NCBI GenBank assembly: GCA_044375275.1
Contig: JBILMZ010000082.1
Location: forward strand, 1 to 13,324
Reading direction: 5' to 3'
DNA length: 13,324 nucleotides
DNA from: SZUA-430 sp044375275
GTDB taxonomy: Bacteria; Pseudomonadota; Alphaproteobacteria; Micropepsales; Micropepsaceae
How positions within the stretch are numbered: the first letter of the stretch is position 1; every line of letters starts with the position of its first letter. This document shows, piece after piece, positions 1-5,951 of this stretch. A program made the translations under genes and the position numbers. The notes below the pieces were generated by a model. That model was not told the DNA's origin, searched no databases, and saw only the letters and a program-made list of their open reading frames with translations.

Positions 1-631
1 CTATATACGTCCACTCTTCTGCCGGGGCGTGGGACCATTCCGCTGGGCGGCCTTGTCTGGCGATCCGGAAGACATCGCAAAGACCGACGCCAAGGTGCGC
101 GAGTTGATGCCGCACGACCGCCATCTGATGAATTGGCTCGACATGGCCGGCAAGCGCATCCGTTTCCAGGGATTGCCCGCACGCATCTGCTGGGTAGGCC
201 TCGGTGACCGCCATCGCCTGGGCCTCGCCTTCAACGAGATGGTGGCCTCCGGCGAACTGAAAGCCCCCATCGTGATCGGCCGCGATCACCTGGACTCAGG
301 CTCCGTCGCCAGCCCCAATCGCGAAACCGAAGCGATGAAGGACGGCTCCGACGCCGTCTCCGACTGGCCGCTGCTCAACGCACTCCTCAACTGCGCCAGC
401 GGCGCGACCTGGGTCTCGCTCCATCACGGCGGCGGCGTCGGCATGGGCTACTCGCAGCACTCAGGCATGGTCATCGTCTGCGACGGCACGAAGGAAGCAG
501 CCCGCCGCATCGAACGCGTCCTCTGGAACGACCCCGCCACCGGCGTCATGCGCCACGCCGACGCCGGCTACGAAGAAGCCATCACCTGCGCCCGCGAACA
601 GCGCCTCGACCTGCCAATGGTGCGCTCATGA
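1..631 (+). CDS. hutU: Urocanate hydratase (urocanase), C-terminal part; 5' end outside window
   Basis: Second enzyme of histidine degradation: a cytosolic, NAD-dependent hydratase that converts urocanate to 4-imidazolone-5-propanoate. The reading frame is open from base 2 with no start, so about 210 C-terminal residues of a roughly 555-residue family are present. The urocanase signature FQGLPARICW lies at 164-193, and its cysteine is the conserved active-site residue. Also visible are GLGDRHRLGLAFNEM, the run GRDHLDSGSVASPNRETE, SLHHGGGVGMGYSQHSGM and the C-terminal WNDPATGVMRHADAGYEEA, all near-invariant in the family. It is followed after 88 bases by hutH and is probably cotranscribed with it. 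The gap holds a large palindromic repeat. Identity is near certain; the missing N-terminal part and the promoter cannot be judged. Confidence 0.98.
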   Translation, partial: YIRPLFCRGVGPFRWAALSGDPEDIAKTDAKVRELMPHDRHLMNWLDMAGKRIRFQGLPARICWVGLGDRHRLGLAFNEMVASGELKAPIVIGRDHLDSGSVASPNRETEAMKDGSDAVSDWPLLNALLNCASGATWVSLHHGGGVGMGYSQHSGMVIVCDGTKEAARRIERVLWNDPATGVMRHADAGYEEAITCAREQRLDLPMVRS

Positions 632-640
632 AAAGGATTT

Positions 641-712
641 CCTGGGACCGCGGGCTTCCAGCCCGCTTTTGCAATCGTCGTGAAGAGCGGGCTGGAAGCC
701 CGCGCTCCCAGG
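641..712. repeat. Paired palindromic (REP/BIME-like) repeat between hutU and hutH
   Basis: Two 26-base arms, 641-666 and 687-712, are inverted copies that differ at one position (25 of 26 match), separated by 20 bases. Each arm also contains its own hairpin: GCGGGCT-TCC-AGCCCGC on the left and GCGGGCT-GGA-AGCCCGC on the right. This nested layout, small hairpins inside a larger inverted pair, is typical of REP/BIME-type intergenic elements. Related arms occur at 3039-3064 and 7373-7435. The right arm ends in CCCAGG and merges with the AGGTG ribosome-binding site of hutH. Whether the family is dispersed genome-wide cannot be seen from here. Confidence 0.85.
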
Positions 713-722
713 TGTTGTCATG
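710..722 (+). promoter_or_regulatory. hutH ribosome-binding site overlapping the palindromic repeat
   Basis: AGGTG at 710-714 precedes the ATG at 720 by five bases and is the only plausible Shine-Dalgarno sequence for hutH. Its first three bases belong to the right arm of the inverted repeat (687-712). If the long stem forms in the mRNA, the site is partly paired. The overlap is seen directly; any effect on translation is inference. Confidence 0.6.
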
Positions 723-2249
723 ACCACCCTCACTCCCGGCAAGGCCGACCTCCGCACGCTGCGCCGCATCGCGCGCGAGAAGCTGAACTTCACGCTCGAT
801 CCCGCCTGTCGCGCCGGCGTTGACGCTTCGCGCAAGGTTGTCGAGTCCATCCTGACAAAGGACGAGCCCGTCTACGGCATCAACACCGGCTTCGGAGTGT
901 TGGCGAGCAAGCGCATCCCGAAGGAGAAGCTCGACGAACTCCAGCGCAACCTGATCCTCAGTCACGCGACAGGCACGGGCGAGATGCTGGGCGACAAGAC
1001 CGTGCGCCTGATCCTCACGCTGAAGATCCTGGGCCTCGCCCGCGGCTACTCCGGCATTCGCTGGGAAGTCATCGACCGCCTGAAAAAGTTCCTCGATTAC
1101 GACCTGCTGCCCCAGATACCGGCGAAAGGATCAGTTGGCGCGTCCGGCGACCTCGCACCGCTCGCCCATCTCGCGTGCGCGCTCATCGGCGTGGGGCAGG
1201 TGAAGTATCGCGGCTACGTGATGAAGGCCGCCGATGCGCTCCAGCGCGCAGGCCTCGAGCCGATCAAGCTCGAAGCAAAGGAGGGCCTCGCCCTCATCAA
1301 CGGCACCCAGGTCTCCACCGCGCTCGCGCTTCAGGGCCTCTTCGCCGCCGAGAACATCTTCGCGGCAGGCCTCGTTTCCGGCGCGCTGACAACCGACGCC
1401 ATCCTCGGCAGCGACACGCCCTTCGACGCGCGCATCCACGAAGTACGCGGACACAAGGGCCAGATCGACACGGCCGCAGCCCTCAGGTCACTGATGGACG
1501 GCAGCCAGATCCGTCTCAGCCACGAGGACTGCGATCGCGTGCAGGATCCATACTCCATACGTTGCCAGCCGCAGGTCATGGGCGCCTGTCTCGAAGCACT
1601 CCGCCACGCCGCATCCATCCTGCAGATCGAAGCCAACGCGGTAAGCGACAACCCGCTCGTCTTCGCCGAACGCGGAGAAATCCTGTCGGGCGGCAACTTC
1701 CACGCCGAACCCGTGGCGCTGGCAGCAGATCACCTCGCACTCGCCATGGCCGAGATCGGCGCACTCGCCGAGCGACGCATCGCGCTCCTGATCGACAGGA
1801 CGCTCTCGAACCTGCCGGCCTTCCTCGTGAAGGACAGCGGTCTGAACTCGGGCTTCATGATCGCCCACGTGACGGCCGCAGCCCTCGCCTCCGAGAACAA
1901 GTCGCTCGCCCATCCCGCCAGCGTGGACTCGCTGCCGACATCGGCGAACCAGGAAGACCACGTCTCGATGGCAACCTTCGCGGCCCGGCGTCTCTCCGAC
2001 ATGCACGCAAACACGTCGGCCATCATCGCCATCGAACTTCTCGCCGCAGCGCAGGGTATCGAATTTCGGCGCCCCCTCAAATCCTCGCCCCTGCTGGAGG
2101 CCGAGCTGGCCGCCATTCGCACCGACGTCCCGCCTTACGACCAGGACCGCTTCTTCGCGCCTGACATTGCTGCCGCCCGCGCCCTCGTCGACAGCGGGCG
2201 CTATCGTGCGGCCGTCGACGGCCACATCCATCTTCCCTCAGGCACATGA
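720..2249 (+). CDS. hutH: Histidine ammonia-lyase (histidase)
   Basis: First step of histidine degradation: removes ammonia from L-histidine to give trans-urocanate. A cytosolic homotetramer in this family. The product is 509 residues, the usual length. The self-cyclising tripeptide Ala141-Ser142-Gly143, which forms the MIO cofactor, sits in GSVGASGDLAPL. Tyr52 in YGINTGFG, Tyr278 and Arg281 in RVQDPYSIRCQPQVMG, and Glu412 in NQEDHVSM match the known catalytic residues of the Pseudomonas enzyme with an offset of one or two. The ATG at 720 has AGGTG five bases upstream. The stop overlaps the hutG start (ATGA), so the two are probably translationally coupled. The family also includes phenylalanine and tyrosine ammonia-lyases, but the hut neighbours make histidase the clear choice. 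Confidence 0.98.
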   Translation: MTTLTPGKADLRTLRRIAREKLNFTLDPACRAGVDASRKVVESILTKDEPVYGINTGFGVLASKRIPKEKLDELQRNLILSHATGTGEMLGDKTVRLILTLKILGLARGYSGIRWEVIDRLKKFLDYDLLPQIPAKGSVGASGDLAPLAHLACALIGVGQVKYRGYVMKAADALQRAGLEPIKLEAKEGLALINGTQVSTALALQGLFAAENIFAAGLVSGALTTDAILGSDTPFDARIHEVRGHKGQIDTAAALRSLMDGSQIRLSHEDCDRVQDPYSIRCQPQVMGACLEALRHAASILQIEANAVSDNPLVFAERGEILSGGNFHAEPVALAADHLALAMAEIGALAERRIALLIDRTLSNLPAFLVKDSGLNSGFMIAHVTAAALASENKSLAHPASVDSLPTSANQEDHVSMATFAARRLSDMHANTSAIIAIELLAAAQGIEFRRPLKSSPLLEAELAAIRTDVPPYDQDRFFAPDIAAARALVDSGRYRAAVDGHIHLPSGT

Positions 2250-3034
2250 CCCCACCACCACTCTTTCACCTGACACGCGGCCGCGCGCCGATCATCGTAT
2301 CGTTCCCGCACTCTGGCACGTATCTGCCACCCGAGATCGCCGCGCGCATGACGGATGTCGCGCGCACGGTGCCCGACACGGACTGGCACGTGCCGCGCCT
2401 CTACAGCTTTCTCGAAGCCATGGGGGCAAGTCGCATCGAGGCGACACATTCGCGCTACGTGACGGACCTGAACCGTCCGCCCGACGACCAGGAACTCTAT
2501 GCCGGCCAGAAGAAGACAGGCCTCGTGCCCGTCGACACGTTCCGCGGCGAGCCGCTTTATCTGGAAGGGCAGGCACCCGACGCCGACGAGATCATCGCGC
2601 GCCGCAAGTACTGGCAGCCTTATCACGACGCCCTCGCCACAGAGATCTCGCGCCTGAAGGCGGTCCACGGCTCGATCATCCTGTGGGATGCGCACTCCAT
2701 CGAAAGCGAATTGCCGTCGCTCTTCGAAGGTCGCTTGCCGGACCTCAACCTCGGCACCTTCGGCGGCAAGTCCTGTGACAAGGACCTGGCCGAAGCCACC
2801 TTCGAGGCCGCAAAGGCAAGCGGCTTCAGCGCCGTGCTGAACGGCCGCTTCAAGGGCGGCTACATCACCCGCCACTACGGCGCGCCAAAGAAAGGCGTCC
2901 ACGCCATCCAGCTCGAGATGGCGCAGGCCATCTACATGGACCAGGGCCCACCCTTCACCTACCGAAGCGACCTCGCCCCCAAGGTGACAGCCACGATCCG
3001 CAGCATGATCAAGGCCGCCCTCGAAGCCAATTGA
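2246..3034 (+). CDS. hutG: N-formylglutamate amidohydrolase (N-formylglutamate deformylase)
   Basis: Last step of the HutF-dependent branch: hydrolyses N-formyl-L-glutamate to glutamate and formate. The product is 262 residues, the normal size for the family (PF05013, FGase). Motifs seen are FPHSG (20-24), DTDWHV (44-49), RYVTDLNR (70-77), LWDAHSI (146-152) and GGYITRHYG. The histidines and acidic residues in them fit a metal-dependent amidohydrolase. The ATG overlaps the hutH stop by four bases. The last gene of the hutU-hutH-hutG run, it ends 13 bases before a GC-rich hairpin at 3048-3064. It is not the arginase-like HutG (formiminoglutamase), which agrees with a hutF gene being present nearby. 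Confidence 0.96.
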   Translation: MTPPPLFHLTRGRAPIIVSFPHSGTYLPPEIAARMTDVARTVPDTDWHVPRLYSFLEAMGASRIEATHSRYVTDLNRPPDDQELYAGQKKTGLVPVDTFRGEPLYLEGQAPDADEIIARRKYWQPYHDALATEISRLKAVHGSIILWDAHSIESELPSLFEGRLPDLNLGTFGGKSCDKDLAEATFEAAKASGFSAVLNGRFKGGYITRHYGAPKKGVHAIQLEMAQAIYMDQGPPFTYRSDLAPKVTATIRSMIKAALEAN

Positions 3035-3038
3035 TGTT

Positions 3039-3064
3039 CCCGGGACCGCGGGCTGCCAGCCCGC
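3039..3064. repeat. Single palindromic repeat arm after hutG; possible operon-end hairpin
   Basis: This 26-base segment matches the left arm of the 641-712 element at 24 of 26 positions. It contains the hairpin GCGGGCT-GCC-AGCCCGC (3048-3064), starts five bases after the hutG stop and is followed by a loosely T-rich stretch at 3065-3076. No inverted partner arm is visible downstream. It could stabilise the 3' end of the hutUHG mRNA or act as a weak terminator. The match is seen; the role is inference. Confidence 0.7.
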
Positions 3065-3117
3065 TCATTCGTTTTCCGCGAACGCATGTCCCTCGACGTC
3101 ACGGCTATGCAAGTGCG

Positions 3118-3447
3118 CTAACGAATCTCCACAATCGGATGCCCACGCGACAGTTCCGCTTCTGCATCTGACCAGACTCCAGCAAGACGAGCAAACAGCG
3201 CGTCGTTGGTGGAGTTGCCAATGCGGATCCACAAGACCTGAGGTCCATCCTCGCATCTGCTGCGTCTTTGATGGAAGTCTTCATCCTTGGTCGCGATGAT
3301 GGCGCGATGGGCGACCGCCCAATCCCAGATGGGATCATCCTCCGCATCTCTCAACCCGGCATCCCGTACAGCGGTCGCGTCATGTCCGCGTTCAGACTGC
3401 CACGCACACAAAGCGGGCGGCAAATTGGCATCGACGAGAAATTTCAC
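3118..3447 (-). CDS. DUF5615 PIN-like toxin of a type II toxin-antitoxin pair
   Basis: A 109-residue protein that starts MKFLVDANLPPALCAW and carries GHDATAVRDAGL and IIATKDEDF (50-58), the pattern of the DUF5615 (PF18480) PIN-like domain. Asp6 and the acidic residues of TKDEDF resemble the metal-binding positions of PIN ribonucleases, so an RNase toxin is expected from the family but not shown. Its start overlaps the stop of the upstream DUF433 gene by four bases (3444-3447), the usual antitoxin-first arrangement. The pair runs opposite to the hut operon and converges on hutG, leaving 83 bases between the two stops. The protein appears intact. Confidence 0.85.
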   Translation of the reverse strand: MKFLVDANLPPALCAWQSERGHDATAVRDAGLRDAEDDPIWDWAVAHRAIIATKDEDFHQRRSRCEDGPQVLWIRIGNSTNDALFARLAGVWSDAEAELSRGHPIVEIR

Positions 3448-3671
3448 GCAGCTGTCGTCAACACCGGATGATCGATCTGGGAGGCGGCGTACATGAGTGA
3501 TGCACGAATGTCTTCAGCCTCGAGATCCGGGTAGTCTGCAAGGATCTGTTCCGGCGTCGCGCCACCCGCCAGCATTTCAAGCACATCACGCACGCGGATG
3601 CGCATGCCCCGGATACAGGGGCGACCGCCACATTGGCGCGGATTGAAGGTGATGCGTTCGCTCAATGACAT
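3444..3671 (-). CDS. DUF433 antitoxin-like protein
   Basis: A 75-residue protein with the DUF433 (PF04255) pattern: ITFNPRQCGGRPCIRGMRI, then VRDVLEMLAGGATPEQILADYPDLEAEDI. This small winged or homeodomain-like DNA-binding family is usually found just before a DUF5615 PIN-like gene and is assumed to be the antitoxin and autoregulator. The ATG at 3671 (reverse strand) has AGGA seven bases upstream, at 3679-3682. The stop overlaps the toxin start by four bases, implying coupled translation. Assignment as antitoxin rests on family and context. Confidence 0.85.
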   Translation of the reverse strand: MSLSERITFNPRQCGGRPCIRGMRIRVRDVLEMLAGGATPEQILADYPDLEAEDIRASLMYAASQIDHPVLTTAA

Positions 3672-3808
3672 GAAACAATCCTACCAGAACCACGCATTCC
3701 ATTCAAACGCCGTGCGCGTATTCGTTAACAGCCGTTCGCCGTCATTTTGGCAGTTTGCGGCCGGTCCGGGTTGGCATATGAAGGCCTGTAACCGACCTGA
3801 TCCCACGG

Positions 3809-3889
3809 AAGACGGCCATCACCGACACCACCCGCAAGCTCGCCACCATCGTGGCCCTCGACGTCGCTTGCGCCGATCTGTCGATCTAA
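3809..3889 (+). pseudogene. Possible relic of a class III adenylate/guanylate cyclase N-terminus
   Basis: In the 260-base gap between the toxin-antitoxin pair and the next gene, one forward frame reads K-T-A-I, then TDTTRKLATIVALDVA, then a short unrelated tail and TAA at 3887. The 16-residue stretch closely resembles the usual N-terminus of alphaproteobacterial class III cyclases, where this strand leads into the catalytic core with GYS instead of the C-A-D seen here. The codon in the place of the expected Met is ATC (3818-3820). No cyclase sequence follows, so this would be a truncated remnant. The similarity is from memory and covers few residues. The rest of the gap (3672-3808) shows nothing recognisable. 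Confidence 0.4.
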
Positions 3890-3931
3890 CCGTTGCCTTT
3901 GCACCAAAACCAACTACACGCGGAGCTAACG

Positions 3932-4459
3932 ATGACAACAGAAGAAGTCGGCGTCGTCAGCAGTATCGTCGGATCTGTCGCCGTCGTGTTGTCGCTGTGT
4001 TTCCTCGCGTATCAGGTCAACCGCGCGAGACGGGAATTGGCGCGGGAGAATGCGCGCGCGATGATACGCCACAACGACGACATCCTGCTGAGTCTGTCTG
4101 ACGATCCAAACCTGTTGGATGTGCATATCAGGGGGCTGAAGAGCTTCGAGAATTTGACTGAGGCCGAACGCTTGAAATGGGGAATTTGGCTCTTCACCTG
4201 GATCACTCAATCCGAGCAGGGTTTCATAGATCGGAAGCAACGAGACTTCTCGGGTCTCAACCTCGACCAATATCTGGAAGGACTTGCACTGACACTTCGC
4301 AGCGCCGGGGGCAAAGCCATGTGGCCCCGCCTGAAGCAATGGTTTGACCCAAGCTTTTGCGAAGCACTCGAACGTCAGGTGGCCACATCAAGCACGACGC
4401 TCATTGACCAAATGGCGGACCTTGCGTGGCAACCGCCGCCTCCAGCGAAACCTCGCTGA
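3932..4459 (+). CDS. Hypothetical protein with one N-terminal membrane helix
   Basis: A 175-residue protein of unknown function. One hydrophobic segment (about residues 6-28) is followed by a basic, charged helix beginning NRARRELARENARA, so an N-anchored protein with a cytoplasmic domain is likely. The soluble part has LTEAERLKWGIWLFTWITQ and ends near AMWPRLKQWFDPSFCEALE. This layout recalls a common group of unnamed one-helix proteins in alphaproteobacteria, with an Leu-Thr-x-x-Glu motif and a C-terminal Trp-Phe pair. I cannot give a function. The ATG at 3932 is chosen over an upstream TTG at 3893 because GGAG lies six bases before it (3922-3925). It is first of four forward genes, and a hairpin spans its stop. 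Confidence 0.75.
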   Translation: MTTEEVGVVSSIVGSVAVVLSLCFLAYQVNRARRELARENARAMIRHNDDILLSLSDDPNLLDVHIRGLKSFENLTEAERLKWGIWLFTWITQSEQGFIDRKQRDFSGLNLDQYLEGLALTLRSAGGKAMWPRLKQWFDPSFCEALERQVATSSTTLIDQMADLAWQPPPPAKPR

Positions 4460-4463
4460 GGCG
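4437..4463 (+). terminator. Hairpin across the stop codon of the 3932-4459 gene
   Basis: CGCCTCCAGCG (4437-4447) can pair with CGCTGAGGCG (4454-4463), giving ten base pairs with one bulged C and loop AAACCT. The stop codon TGA (4457-4459) lies inside the right arm. No T-run follows, so it is a weak candidate for an intrinsic terminator and may only be an mRNA-end structure. The rest of 4460-4575 shows no gene or clear signal. Confidence 0.3.
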
Positions 4464-4588
4464 ACGGCCCAGGGCTGGCATGGTGGACGCCACTCAAACG
4501 CAAAAACGCGTACCCCGCCCGGAAGCGCGCATTTTGCGCTCAAGCGGCGGTCGTGGTAACGTCAATCCAATTCATGGAGGCTCGAGAA

Positions 4589-4741
4589 ATGAGCAACGGT
4601 AGCGGTATTGCCTTGGGTGCAGCACTCGGTGTTGCCTGGGGTGCCCTGTTTGGTGACCTTGCGATGTCGCTGGCGCTCGGCACGGCGTTCGGCGCGCTTC
4701 TTGAAGTCGCGACCCACAGCACCAAGGGCGCAAAGAATTAG
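4589..4741 (+). CDS. Small glycine-rich (glycine-zipper-like) membrane protein, 50 residues
   Basis: A 50-residue protein beginning MSNGSGIALGAALGVAWGAL, followed by FGDLAMSLALGTAFGALLEV and a charged tail ending KGAKN. Glycines recur every three to four residues within two hydrophobic segments (about residues 7-20 and 24-41) joined by an Asp, the pattern of glycine-zipper proteins that pack as helical hairpins in membranes. The ATG at 4589 is preferred over 4553 because a strong GGAGG (4576-4580) lies eight bases upstream. Short glycine-rich proteins of this type are common in proteobacteria and have no assigned role. The VOC gene starts 24 bases downstream, so cotranscription is plausible. 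Confidence 0.7.
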   Translation: MSNGSGIALGAALGVAWGALFGDLAMSLALGTAFGALLEVATHSTKGAKN

Positions 4742-4765
4742 GCCGCCTGGCAAGAAGCCCGAGCC

Positions 4766-5578
4766 ATGAGCGCAATGGAACGAACCACTCCCTTCGCAAT
4801 CCGGGCCCTCGATCGCATTCGCGTTGCGGCAGCAGATTTCGCCGCCGCTGCGGCCTCCATGCAAAAACTCCTGGGCCACGCGGCTGAAGTGGGCGAGGAG
4901 GACGCAACGGTTCGCCTCTCCAACATGTCCCTCGAAATCGTGCCATCAGACCAGGGCACCGAAGGTCTCTGCGGCCTGGCCTTCACCATCGACAACGCAC
5001 AAGCCATGCACCGCACCTGCGAGCGCCGGGCGCTGCACCCGTCTGCCCCCGTAGCCTTTGCGGAGTCGGATACTCAGGGAGGCCTGTTCGAAGGGCGCCA
5101 CTTCGCCCTGTCCGTCGAGGCGACGCACGGCGTGCCCATCTCCCTGGTCGAATACACGGCAAAGCCAGCGCACACCCGCCAGTCCGCAGCCCAAGGCGCC
5201 ATCACCGGCCTCGACCACATCGTCGTGCGCACGACGCACCCGAACCGGGCCGCTGCGCTCTACGGCGCAAGGCTCGGCCTCGACATGCGCCTTGATCGCA
5301 CGGAGCCGAAATGGGGCACGCGCCTGATGTTCTTCCGCTGCGGGGACCTTGTCGTGGAAGTGGTGCACAATCTGAACGAGCCTGCATCCGACACGCCGGA
5401 CCGGCTCTGGGGCCTCTCCTGGCGCACGCCCGACATCGAAGCCGCGCACGCGCGACTTTCATCATCAGGCTTTACCGTCAGCGAGATCCGCACCGGCCGC
5501 AAGCCCGGCACCCGTGTCTTCACCGTGAAGGACGGAACGCTCGGCGTGCCGACGCTGGTGTTGCAGCAAAAGCTCTAG
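4766..5578 (+). CDS. VOC (vicinal oxygen chelate) family protein, two-domain
   Basis: A 270-residue protein of the glyoxalase/bleomycin-resistance/dioxygenase superfamily. The C-terminal half (about 147-265) is a clear VOC module: LDHIVVRT, then RAAALYGARLGLDMRLDR, LMFFRCGDLVVEVVH and WGLSWRTPDIEAAHARL. The His of LDHIVV and the first Glu of VVEVVH are candidate metal ligands. The N-terminal half (about 10-130) looks like a diverged VOC module, with LDRIRVAAADFAAAAASMQK and LCGLAFTIDNAQAMHRTC, and lacks an obvious first His ligand. Substrate and reaction cannot be told. The ATG at 4766 has only a weak upstream purine stretch, and the ATG at 4775 is an alternative. It lies in the forward run between the glycine-rich protein and the DUF1648-like gene. 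Confidence 0.85.
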   Translation: MSAMERTTPFAIRALDRIRVAAADFAAAAASMQKLLGHAAEVGEEDATVRLSNMSLEIVPSDQGTEGLCGLAFTIDNAQAMHRTCERRALHPSAPVAFAESDTQGGLFEGRHFALSVEATHGVPISLVEYTAKPAHTRQSAAQGAITGLDHIVVRTTHPNRAAALYGARLGLDMRLDRTEPKWGTRLMFFRCGDLVVEVVHNLNEPASDTPDRLWGLSWRTPDIEAAHARLSSSGFTVSEIRTGRKPGTRVFTVKDGTLGVPTLVLQQKL

Positions 5579-5607
5579 TAACGATCAAAAAGAGGAGGAT
5601 TGCTGAA

Positions 5608-5922
5608 GTGATTGAACTCGTCGCCGCCTCGCTTTTTGCGATGCTGTTTGCTTCTCTTGTCGCTTATCGGACCTTTCCAAAAGATGCGCAGGTGCCAATG
5701 CAATGGGGGTTTCGTGGGGAGCCCACTTGGACTTTGCCCAAGACAATTGCGGTGCTTTTTACGCCTCTCGTGGCCATTGTTGCGTCGGGAGTTGCTGTCG
5801 CAACCGCGGGCAGTGCGGAAAAAGCCGGTTCTGTCCTTCCACTGTTTGCTGGCAGCTTCCTGTTTGCGCATGTATTGCACCTTGTGCTTGCCAAGTTGCA
5901 CTTCAACGCAAAGAAATCCTGA
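5608..5922 (+). CDS. DUF1648-like small membrane protein, GTG start
   Basis: A 104-residue protein with three predicted membrane segments (about 2-20, 46-67 and 75-97). Between the first and second lies VPMQWGFRGEPTWTLPK, which fits the DUF1648 pattern (conserved in SdpI-like proteins) of V-P-x-x-W/H-x-x-x-G-x-P followed by P-K. Function is unknown; full SdpI proteins are immunity or signalling factors, but this is far shorter. GTG at 5608 is chosen because AGGAGG (5593-5598) lies nine bases upstream; the first ATG (5641) would remove most of the first helix. Codon use is visibly more AT-rich than its neighbours (codons such as TTT, CTT, GCT, AAA), which suggests separate acquisition. It starts 29 bases after the VOC stop. 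Confidence 0.75.
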   Translation: MIELVAASLFAMLFASLVAYRTFPKDAQVPMQWGFRGEPTWTLPKTIAVLFTPLVAIVASGVAVATAGSAEKAGSVLPLFAGSFLFAHVLHLVLAKLHFNAKKS

Positions 5923-5951
5923 TTAGCCGCTCGCTAGATGGCAACTAGCAA

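Noticed and set aside
1488..2231. Reverse frame of 247 residues opposite hutH
   Set aside because: It is a shadow frame in GC-rich DNA. No ribosome-binding site or recognisable motif was found.
3893..3931. Earlier TTG start for the one-helix hypothetical protein
   Set aside because: It lacks a ribosome-binding site, adds a polar segment before the membrane helix, and is less good than the ATG at 3932 with GGAG six bases upstream.
5311..5607. Extended N-terminus for the DUF1648-like protein, open frame from 5311
   Set aside because: This part overlaps the VOC gene out of frame and has no hydrophobic or family signal. The AGGAGG site and the first membrane helix fix the start at 5608.
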